Origin: Vulcanimicrobiota bacterium
GTDB taxonomy: Bacteria > Vulcanimicrobiota > Vulcanimicrobiia > Eremiobacterales > Eremiobacteraceae
Reading direction: 5' to 3'
Length of the DNA stretch: 6,710 nt
Assembly (NCBI GenBank): GCA_019232725.1
Contig: JAFANK010000041.1
Span: 1 to 6,710 of the forward strand
In this document: piece after piece, positions 1 to 5,855 of the stretch
How the letters are laid out: the number at the start of each line of letters is the position of its first letter
Numbering within the stretch: position 1 is the first letter of the stretch
Translations under genes and position numbers: made by a program
Notes under the pieces: model-generated
Told to the model about the DNA's origin: nothing
Database searches by the model: none
The model's input: only the letters and a program-made list of their open reading frames with translations

Positions 1-369
1 GTCTCGCTGAGCGGCAGCGCAACACTGACGAATAACTGCACGACGACGGTCGTGACGGGCAATTGGACGATGAGCGGCAGCGTCCAATACACGATCGCTC
101 CGACCACAAAGACACATGCCGTCTACGTGCTCGGCACGAGTGGCGCCACGTTCAATGGGACGACGAATACCGCCGGCTTCATCTATGCGGCGAACGGTCC
201 GATCACGCTCAACGGCGGTGGCCATGGCGTTTTCACGGGCGTGCTCTATTCGCCGTACTCGATCACCATGAACGGCGGCGGCTCAGCGACCTTCAACTAT
301 GATCCCGTGCAATCGAACGTGCCGTTTCCCAGTCCGAACGTCGTGCTCGTCTCCCAGTGGGAGTATTAG
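1..369 (+). CDS. C-terminal fragment of a PilX-like/DUF7305 surface or pilus-associated protein (5' end outside window)
   Basis: The frame is open from base 1 and ends at TAG 367-369, giving 122 visible codons. The true start lies upstream of the window, so internal ATG or GTG codons are not starts. The visible part is rich in Gly, Asn, Thr and Ser and contains alternating short beta-strand-like segments such as AGFIYAANGPITLNGGG and FTGVLYSPYSITMNGGG, followed by ATFNYDP. This repeated pattern of a GxxYa strand, then an 'itlnGgg' turn, then an 'F.YD' end is what I associate with the DUF7305 domain at the C-terminus of PilX-N-type pilus assembly proteins, which are exported and have a beta-helix-like tail. 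No lysine-rich or hydrophobic anchor is visible at this end. The gene is convergent with the glutamine synthetase gene, with 10 bases between their stop codons. The family assignment is by motif resemblance only; another secreted beta-helix or adhesin-like protein is possible. Confidence 0.6.
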   Translation, partial: VSLSGSATLTNNCTTTVVTGNWTMSGSVQYTIAPTTKTHAVYVLGTSGATFNGTTNTAGFIYAANGPITLNGGGHGVFTGVLYSPYSITMNGGGSATFNYDPVQSNVPFPSPNVVLVSQWEY

Positions 370-379
370 GGCCGGCTTT

Positions 380-1705
380 TTATAGGCTCAGGTAGGCTTC
401 AAGTTCCCACGGGTGGACCTGGGTGCGGTAGGTCTCCCATTCGGCGAGCTGCGCTTCACGCAGCCGGTGGTAGCTGTGGTCGCCGATCGCCGCGCGCATG
501 ACATGATCTTGGTCTAGCGCCTGGACTGCGTCATAGAGCGACAGCGGTAGCTGCTCCACACCCATTGCCGCGCGTTCGTCATCGCTCAGTTCGGCGACGT
601 TGATATCGATGGGATCGCCGGGGACGAGTTTGCGCCGAATGCCGTCCAACCCCGCTGTGATGATGCACGCCAGCGCTAAGTAGGGGTTGCACGATGGATC
701 CGGCGACCGCAGCTCGATGCGCGCTTCGCCGCCTGCCGCCGCTGGCACGCGCACGAGCGCGCTTTTAGCCCGCTGCGACCACAGGATGTAGGACGGCGCA
801 TCGTACCCTGGAACGAGCCGCTTGTACGAGTTGATGGTCGGATTCGTGACCGCCGTGAATCCGCTGGCGTGTGCCAAAAGACCCCCGACGTATGCGAGCC
901 CGGCTTCCGACAGGCCGGCGGCGTTGTCACCGGCAGGGTCGGACAACACGTTGCGTTCGTCGCGCAGAAGACGCTGCGAGACATGCAGACCGCTGCCATC
1001 CTGGTTGACGAACGGTTTGGGCATGAAGGTGGCGTGCAGACCGTGTCGCGCGGCGATGGTCTTGACGACCACGCGTGCGGTCGAGATCGCATCTGCCAGC
1101 GCAAGCGCTCCAATCGGACAGAGATCGATCTCGTGCTGTCCGCGGGAGACTTCGTGGTGCGTCGCCTCGACGCGGATGCCCATATCCTCAAGCGCAAGCG
1201 CGACGTCGCAACGCGCGGCATCGCCGCGGTCGATCGGACTCAAGTCGAAGTAGGAGCCGCGATCCGAGGTGGCGGTCGAGGCTCGACCATCTGTGCTCTG
1301 CTCGAACAGGAAGAATTCAAGTTCAGCGCCTGCCTCCGGTACAAAATCATCCCGTGCGGCCTCTTCAATCATGCGCCGCAACGTGCTACGCGTGCACCCC
1401 TCGAAGGTCGAACCGTCAGGATTGTGCACGTCACAGAGCAGGCGTGCCTCGACCGGCTGGCCTGCCACGAGCGGTAGCAACGCAAACGTCGCCGGGTCTG
1501 GTGCCAGATACATGTCTGATTCTTCGTGGCGCACGAACCCTTCGATGCACGAACCATCGAATGCAATCGTGCCCTCGAGCGCCGTATCCAACTCACCGAT
1601 CGGGATCGCCACGTTCTTGGTCACCCCGTGGATGTCGTTGAACTGCAGCCGCACGATGCGCACGCCGGCGTCTTTGGCACGTTTCACGAGGTCGCGCTTA
1701 CTCAT
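380..1705 (-). CDS. glnA: Glutamine synthetase-like enzyme (GS type I-alpha fold) with altered active-site residues
   Basis: The product is 441 aa, the usual length of Bacillus-type GSI-alpha. True glutamine synthetase joins ammonium to glutamate using ATP and two Mg/Mn ions. Visible landmarks are FDGSCIEGF (49-57), the metal ligands E128/E130, E185 in HHEV and E192 in GQHE, H241 in GSGLH, NPTINSYKRLVPGY (288-301), R319, R329, E331 and R333, and the C-terminal RTQVHPWE. R59 matches the Arg62 feedback residue of B. subtilis GlnA, and no adenylylation-tyrosine region is evident. Three active-site positions depart from the norm: S53 is Cys, the flap Glu (E327 in Salmonella numbering) is D302, and the NRS motif holding R339 is A313-K314-S. 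The start ATG is preceded by AGGAG (1710-1714) and overlaps the end of the regulator gene, implying coupling. Either a genuine but divergent GS or a gamma-glutamyl-amine ligase is possible. The fold is certain; the substrate is not. Confidence 0.93.
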   Translation of the reverse strand: MSKRDLVKRAKDAGVRIVRLQFNDIHGVTKNVAIPIGELDTALEGTIAFDGSCIEGFVRHEESDMYLAPDPATFALLPLVAGQPVEARLLCDVHNPDGSTFEGCTRSTLRRMIEEAARDDFVPEAGAELEFFLFEQSTDGRASTATSDRGSYFDLSPIDRGDAARCDVALALEDMGIRVEATHHEVSRGQHEIDLCPIGALALADAISTARVVVKTIAARHGLHATFMPKPFVNQDGSGLHVSQRLLRDERNVLSDPAGDNAAGLSEAGLAYVGGLLAHASGFTAVTNPTINSYKRLVPGYDAPSYILWSQRAKSALVRVPAAAGGEARIELRSPDPSCNPYLALACIITAGLDGIRRKLVPGDPIDINVAELSDDERAAMGVEQLPLSLYDAVQALDQDHVMRAAIGDHSYHRLREAQLAEWETYRTQVHPWELEAYLSL

Positions 1706-2903
1706 GGCTCTCCTCGCGAGGGTTCATCTGGCGAATCGCAAGCGCTGCGCGTACGGAGAGTTGTCCCTTGGGCGTGCGCAGATCGATTTTGAGGATCTGC
1801 GAGATCTGGTTGAGCCGGTAGAAGATGGTGTGACGGTGGACCGAGAGACGTTCGGCGGCTTCTTTGACGTTCTCACCCACATCGAAATACAGCTGCAGGG
1901 TGGCGAGGAGATCCGTCTTGTGCTTGCGGTCGTACTCGACGAGCGGTTCAACGAGCGAATCTGCAAACGCGACGAACGCCTCGCGACTGGCGCCGCCGTG
2001 TAAGAGCGCATAGATCCCGAGGTCAGGGTAAACCGCAACGCAGCCCTTGCCGAAAAGGCGCCGTCCAAGTGACAGCGCTAACCGCGCTTCGCTAAGGCTG
2101 CGCGGCACATCGAGTAGGTCGGGATGAAACGAGCCGATGCCACAATTGATCGACCCCGCGCCGAGGCCCGGCAGAAGATCTCGCACGGCATTAGCCGCCG
2201 CCTGACGAGCACGCGTGACATCGACCTTGTGACGCACAGGGAACAGCGCCACGACCTGGTTGCCCGTGCTCGTGAGTGGGCACAGCGCATCAGCCGGCGT
2301 CAATGCCTGCGCAAGCATTTCGTTCCATGCCGGCGGTGCCGCATCGCAATCAAAAACGCTCGCCACAAAGGCCGGAGGCATCACGACGCCTGCAGCGTGG
2401 GCTTGTGTCTTGAGATCGGTCGTGTCGGCGATCTGACCGCTCAGATATTGATCCCAGAACTCACGGCGTGCCTGACCTCGCCCTGCGCCGCGCCGCAGGC
2501 TCTCGAGTGCAGCGGCGCTTGCGATCACGCGTAACGCCGGGCCGAAATCGGCCTTGCTCTTGCCGCGCACGAAGAGCGTGATGTAGCCCGCCCGCGTTTC
2601 GCCCTCTGCGCTCGGAATCGCGGTGCAGAGCGCATGCAGCGACCCCGAAATGGCAGCTTCCACAACCGCGCCGTTGCGAACCGCGCCGCGAGGCTCGCGA
2701 TAAAAAGTCGAAAAGGATGCCGGCAACGGGCCGGTAGCGCGTCCGCTCTCCGCGGAGGCGAGGTGTCGCCACTGATCGTCTTCGACCAGTACCGCACCGC
2801 CGCTGCGTTGTGCGAGCAGTCTAGCAATGGCGCGCAGACCACCGCCGCCTGCGATAAGGCGCGCCGCTTCTTCGCTCAGCGCAGCAAGTTGTTCCGCCGT
2901 CAT
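1698..2903 (-). CDS. PucR/CdaR-family transcriptional regulator
   Basis: The product is about 401 aa from ATG 2903. Reading further upstream to a TTG at 2984 (428 aa) is possible, but it would run through the divergent promoter and adds a Pro/charged leader unlike a domain, so I prefer 2903. Neither start has a strong Shine-Dalgarno. Using the 2903 numbering, residues ~30-135 look like a GAF-type sensor region. Residues ~150-300 carry the CdaR GGDEF-like signature (SINCGIGSFHPDLLDVPRSL, then SEARLALSLGRRLF). Residues ~333-390 are the C-terminal PucR helix-turn-helix (LLATLQLYFDVGENVKEAA, then ERLSVHRHTIFYRLNQI). Family members control purine, amino acid, sugar acid and amine utilisation genes, usually their neighbours. 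The gene overlaps the downstream glutamine synthetase gene by 8 bases, so that enzyme is the obvious first target. The ligand cannot be read from the sequence. The family is secure; the start is uncertain. Confidence 0.88.
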   Translation of the reverse strand: MTAEQLAALSEEAARLIAGGGGLRAIARLLAQRSGGAVLVEDDQWRHLASAESGRATGPLPASFSTFYREPRGAVRNGAVVEAAISGSLHALCTAIPSAEGETRAGYITLFVRGKSKADFGPALRVIASAAALESLRRGAGRGQARREFWDQYLSGQIADTTDLKTQAHAAGVVMPPAFVASVFDCDAAPPAWNEMLAQALTPADALCPLTSTGNQVVALFPVRHKVDVTRARQAAANAVRDLLPGLGAGSINCGIGSFHPDLLDVPRSLSEARLALSLGRRLFGKGCVAVYPDLGIYALLHGGASREAFVAFADSLVEPLVEYDRKHKTDLLATLQLYFDVGENVKEAAERLSVHRHTIFYRLNQISQILKIDLRTPKGQLSVRAALAIRQMNPREESHE

Positions 2904-2946
2904 TTCTGAGAGACAAACATCCTCGTGCGGCGGCTTTCGCGTCGAG

Positions 2947-2975
2947 TTGACGCACTCCCGCGGCAGAGGTACAAT
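2947..2975 (+). promoter_or_regulatory. Sigma-70-type promoter driving the M-box/Nramp transcript
   Basis: A -35 box TTGACG (2947-2952) and a -10 box TACAAT (2970-2975) are separated by exactly 17 bases, each one mismatch from consensus. Transcription would start near 2981-2983, a few bases before the first conserved bases of the riboswitch (P1 begins about 2989), which is where such a promoter should lie. It sits in the gap between the divergent regulator gene (start 2903) and the transporter. It would overlap the regulator's reading frame only if the far-upstream TTG at 2984 were used. Confidence 0.72.
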
Positions 2976-2986
2976 CGTGTGCAAGA

Positions 2987-3145
2987 CACCTCGTTAGGTG
3001 AGGCGTCGACGCGCAGATAGGCTGCTACCCGGAAAGGTCGAGAGACCCCAATGGGTGACCAGGCATCGCCGAAATAAGGCGATATCTAAGCCGGCTAAGT
3101 CCATGACTTTATGGCGCGTCGTGCCAAAGCTCTACGGATGAGGCA
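2987..3145 (+). promoter_or_regulatory. M-box (ykoK leader) Mg2+-sensing riboswitch
   Basis: The segment matches the conserved core of the ykoK/M-box aptamer in order: CGTTAGGTGAGGC (2992-3004), GGCTGCTACCC (3020-3030), a GGTC-GAGA-GACC hairpin (3036-3047), CCAATGGGT (3048-3056), a stem ATCGCC (3065-3070) with GGCGAT (3078-3083), and the 3' block GTGCCAAAGCTCTACG near 3121-3136. ACCC (3027-3030) pairs with GGGT (3053-3056). A further small hairpin is AAGTC (3097-3101) with GACTT (3105-3109). The closing helix P1 can form between CCTCGTT (2989-2995) and GGATGAGG (3137-3143 region), about 7 pairs including G-U pairs. Known M-boxes fold when Mg2+ is plentiful and shut off Mg2+ transporter genes. 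No terminator hairpin with a T-run follows the aptamer. Instead GAGG (3140-3143) of P1 doubles as the ribosome binding site of the ATG at 3147, suggesting translational control. Confidence 0.93.
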
Positions 3146-3146
3146 G

Positions 3147-4460
3147 ATGGCGACAACCGTCGAACGCGCACCCGTGCGCAAACCGAGCTTCTGGCGCTCG
3201 GTTTTGATGTTCTTGTCGGTCATCGGACCTGGCATCATCACCGCGAACGCCGACAATGACGTCGGCGGCATCACGACCTATTCGCTCGCCGGCGCGCAAT
3301 TCGGCTACTCGCTGCTGTGGCTGCTCATCCCCGTCACGGTGGCGTTGCTCGTCGTGCAAGAGATGTGCGCTCGCATGGGAGCGGTGACCGGCAAAGGTCT
3401 TGCCGACCTCATCCGCGAGAATTTCGGCGCCAAGGTCACGTTCTGGGTGTTGCTCGTGTTCGTGCTCGGGGACCTCGGCAACACGGCATCGGAGTTCGCA
3501 GGCGTCGCCGCCGCGGCGCCGATCTTCCAAACCTCGATCCCCTGGCTGTCGAAGTTCGTGCTCGTGCCGGCAGCTGCCGTGTTCGTCTTCATTGTGGTCA
3601 CACGCGGCAACTACCGCTTCGTCGAACGCATTTTCTTTTTTTTCTGCTTTGTCTACCTGTCCTATGTGATCAGCGGTTTCCTTGTCCAGCCAGATTGGCA
3701 CGACGTGGTGCATCAATTCCTCGTTCCGCACTTCACAGCGACCAACGCCTACATCCTCATGGCGATCGGCGTCATCGGCACGACCATCTCGCCCTGGATG
3801 CAGTTCTACATCCAGTCGGCCATCGTCGAGAAAGGCGTCAAGGTTTCGGAATACCGCTATTCACGCATCGACGTCATCACGGGCGCGCTGTTCACCGATT
3901 TCATCGCGTTCTTCATCATCGTCGCCAGCGCCGCGACCATTTTTATTCACAACCAACACGCGGCCCCAGGAGCCCAGATCAACATCACGGATGCCGGCCA
4001 GCTCGCCGCGGCGCTCGAGCCTTTGGCCGGGAAATTCGCCTCGATACTCTTCGCCATCGGCCTGCTCAACGCGGCGGTGTTCACGGCGTCGATTCTGCCG
4101 CTGTCGACGGCCTATTATGTATGCGAGGCATTCGGGTTCGCCTCTGGCGTCGAGAAAAAATTCGGCGAGGCACCGATCTTCTATAGCTTGTATTTGGCAT
4201 TGATCGTCATCGGCGCGACCGTCGTCTTAGTACCAGGCGCACCGTTGCTGGCGATCATCTTCTATTCACAAGTACTCAACGGTGCGCTGTTGCCGGTCGT
4301 GCTGATCCTCATGCTCTTGCTCATCAACAATCGTGCGCTCATGGGCGAGTACACCAACTCGCTTATTTTCAATATCATCGCATGGGCCACGGTCATCATC
4401 GTCGGCGCACTGACGCTTGTGTCGACGGTGCAGCTCTTCTTTCCCTCACTGGGCACCTGA
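3147..4460 (+). CDS. Nramp-family (SLC11) transporter, NRMT-like Mg2+ uptake type
   Basis: The product is an inner-membrane transporter of about 437 aa with roughly 11 hydrophobic segments, starting near residue 20 and ending near 430. An ATG at 3111 in the same frame would add 12 residues, but those codons lie inside conserved M-box aptamer sequence. The ATG at 3147 follows the aptamer and has GAGG three bases upstream, so I choose it. TM1 reads GPGIITANADNDVGG (27-41), where classical Nramp proteins have DPGN; the aligned metal-binding Asp is D38 and the Asn is Gly. TM6 reads GTTISPWMQFY (211-221), with Ser and Trp replacing the Met and His of the usual MPH motif. Loss of that methionine is the known mark of Mg2+-transporting Nramp relatives rather than Mn/Fe importers. 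The M-box upstream and the MgtE-like neighbour support Mg2+. The 3' end overlaps the convergent gene by 15 bases. Substrate is inferred; the family is clear. Confidence 0.92.
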   Translation: MATTVERAPVRKPSFWRSVLMFLSVIGPGIITANADNDVGGITTYSLAGAQFGYSLLWLLIPVTVALLVVQEMCARMGAVTGKGLADLIRENFGAKVTFWVLLVFVLGDLGNTASEFAGVAAAAPIFQTSIPWLSKFVLVPAAAVFVFIVVTRGNYRFVERIFFFFCFVYLSYVISGFLVQPDWHDVVHQFLVPHFTATNAYILMAIGVIGTTISPWMQFYIQSAIVEKGVKVSEYRYSRIDVITGALFTDFIAFFIIVASAATIFIHNQHAAPGAQINITDAGQLAAALEPLAGKFASILFAIGLLNAAVFTASILPLSTAYYVCEAFGFASGVEKKFGEAPIFYSLYLALIVIGATVVLVPGAPLLAIIFYSQVLNGALLPVVLILMLLLINNRALMGEYTNSLIFNIIAWATVIIVGALTLVSTVQLFFPSLGT

Positions 4461-5798
4461 CGAGGAGCCGGGAGCCACAGCCTTGCCGCCGTGCACGTGC
4501 GGTTTGGAGCGGGATTTTCCGACGCGCGGCAACATCTTGCGAAGTTTCTCGGGCAAGAGCACGTCGACGACGTCATCGACCGTGACGATGCCTTGCATGC
4601 GACCCTCCGCATCGACGACTGGGAGGGCGACAAAATCGTATCGGGCGATGGTCGTGGCGACTTCATCGCGCGGCGTCTTGAGATCGACAGTGACCACGTC
4701 GTCGACGGCGATCTCGGTGATCTGCGTGTGCGGGGGCGCGGTGATGAGCTCGCGCAGCGAGACGACGCCCAAGACGTGTTCGCTCTCGTCGAGGACGTAG
4801 ATGTAGTAGACGAGCTCGGCATCTTCGGCAGCCTGGCGGATGTGTTCGAACGTCTGGGCCACGTTGAGTCCGGGCGGCACCGACAGGTATTCTGTGGTCA
4901 TGAGGCCGCCGGCCGTCTCCTCCGGATGTGCCAACAGTTCGCGGATGTCTTGTGCCTCCTCGGGCTCCATGAGCTGCAAGATCTCTTGCTGTTTGTCTTG
5001 ATCGATCTCCGAGAGCAGGTCGGCTGCGTCATCGGGCTCCATGTTTTCGATGATGTCCGCAGCCTGATGTGGATGCAGGTCTTCAAGGATCGAAAGCTGC
5101 GTATCGACCGGCAGTTGTTCCAGCGCATCTGCTGCGGTCTCTTCATCGAGCGACCCGATGAGCGACGCCTGGTCGCTTGCGGCCAAGTCTTCGATGATGC
5201 CCGCGAGGTCAGCGGGATGAATGCGGTCGATACGGTCTTGCGTAACGCGTAGACGCACGGCGCCCCCCGGACTGTCGATGCCCAATGGCTGGACGGCATC
5301 CCAGGAGATGAGCGATGCGCCGACGCCTGCTTTGGGCATGCGGTCGAGCATGCGATCGCCGAGGCGGCGCAAGCCCATGCGACGCATCAAGCCCGGCAGA
5401 CCGACATCGACGGCGATGACACGCAGGTAGTCGCCGGCGGGAGCGAGCTTTACGTCGTTCACGCGGACGACTTTATGGCCGTCCACATCGACGATCTGTT
5501 TGTCGAGCAGCTCTTTTTGCAGCAGCAGCTCATCGATAGCCGTTGGCGCGCTCGCGCCCTCAAGCGGCCGTTCGCCAAGAGTGACCTCACGGGGTGACAT
5601 GGAGACAACGCTTGAGAAGGGCGCGTAACGGACAACTCCGTCGGTTCCCTTCACATACAAGCCGACGACGGGCGGAAAGCGCTCCGAGCCTGCAACGGCG
5701 ATATCTTGGACTTTACCGATACGCGATCGCTGCGTGCCGGTGAGCAGCTCGACGTTTTCTCCCACTAACTCGCTCGCGAATGCTTCGTGAAGCTCCAC
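4446..5798 (-). CDS. Soluble PRC-barrel / MgtE-N / CBS-pair protein, putative Mg2+ sensor partner
   Basis: The product is 450 aa, starting at GTG 5798 with only a weak upstream TAGGA. Residues ~10-75 and ~95-170 look like two PRC-barrel domains (LVGENVELLTGTQRSRIGKV; KQIVDVDGHKVVRVNDVKL). Residues ~190-290 are an MgtE N-terminal superhelical domain of repeated acidic helices (IHPADLAGIIEDL, LSILEDLHPHQAADIIENM, EPDDAADLLSEI). HPEETAGGLMTTEYLSV (291-307) opens a CBS pair running to ~415. The remaining ~35 residues are basic and low-complexity (KSRSKPHVHGGK) with no predicted membrane segment. In MgtE the N and CBS domains bind Mg2+ and gate the channel. Here the channel domain is absent, so the protein cannot transport alone. 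Its place tail-to-tail with a Mg2+-type Nramp gene suggests that it senses Mg2+ and regulates that transporter; this is inference. It lies 57 bases downstream of the aminotransferase on the same strand. It would be easily mislabelled as the MgtE transporter. Confidence 0.9.
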   Translation of the reverse strand: MELHEAFASELVGENVELLTGTQRSRIGKVQDIAVAGSERFPPVVGLYVKGTDGVVRYAPFSSVVSMSPREVTLGERPLEGASAPTAIDELLLQKELLDKQIVDVDGHKVVRVNDVKLAPAGDYLRVIAVDVGLPGLMRRMGLRRLGDRMLDRMPKAGVGASLISWDAVQPLGIDSPGGAVRLRVTQDRIDRIHPADLAGIIEDLAASDQASLIGSLDEETAADALEQLPVDTQLSILEDLHPHQAADIIENMEPDDAADLLSEIDQDKQQEILQLMEPEEAQDIRELLAHPEETAGGLMTTEYLSVPPGLNVAQTFEHIRQAAEDAELVYYIYVLDESEHVLGVVSLRELITAPPHTQITEIAVDDVVTVDLKTPRDEVATTIARYDFVALPVVDAEGRMQGIVTVDDVVDVLLPEKLRKMLPRVGKSRSKPHVHGGKAVAPGSSSGAQ

Positions 5799-5815
5799 GT
5801 CCTACCGCCGTCAAC

Positions 5816-5840
5816 GCCGCCATCGTTTGGATGCTGCGGC
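5816..5840 (-). other. Intergenic hairpin between aminotransferase and MgtE-like gene
   Basis: On the minus strand GCCGC (5840-5836), a 2-base bulge, CATC (5833-5830), a 5-base loop, GATG (5824-5821) and GCGGC (5820-5816) form a stem of 5+4 pairs. It lies in the 57-base gap 5799-5855. No T-run follows, so it is not a standard intrinsic terminator. It could be an mRNA processing or stability element, or chance in GC-rich DNA. Confidence 0.3.
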
Positions 5841-5855
5841 TCTCGAGTTGTGCGC

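Noticed and set aside
351..383. Inverted repeat CTCCCAGTGGGAG (351-363) followed by TTTTT (377-381) as a terminator for the left-edge gene
   Set aside because: The stem is short with almost no loop and lies 13 bases from the T-run, and it falls in the last codons. No reliable terminator can be called.
869..2003. Long plus-strand open frames of up to 244 codons opposite the glutamine synthetase and regulator genes
   Set aside because: They are antisense to two genes with clear domain signatures, show no recognisable domain, and are expected by chance in GC-rich coding DNA.
2904..2984. N-terminal extension of the PucR regulator to a TTG at 2984
   Set aside because: It would cover the transporter promoter, uses a rare start without a ribosome site, and adds 27 residues with no domain character.
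3103..3141. A 12-codon open frame starting at ATG 3103, possibly a leader peptide overlapping the 3111 ATG
   Set aside because: It lies within conserved M-box aptamer sequence and lacks a ribosome binding site; the ATG is explained by the RNA structure.
3111..3146. Twelve-residue N-terminal extension of the transporter from ATG 3111
   Set aside because: The bases match conserved aptamer positions and no Shine-Dalgarno precedes it; ATG 3147 fits better, though 3111 cannot be fully excluded.
3317..4186. A 289-codon frame overlapping the Nramp gene on the same strand
   Set aside because: The product is Arg/His-rich and low in hydrophobic segments, typical of a frame-shifted shadow of a membrane protein gene.
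4491..5252. A 253-codon plus-strand open frame opposite the MgtE-like gene
   Set aside because: It mirrors the acidic helical repeats of the real gene; the translation has no motif and no convincing ribosome binding site.
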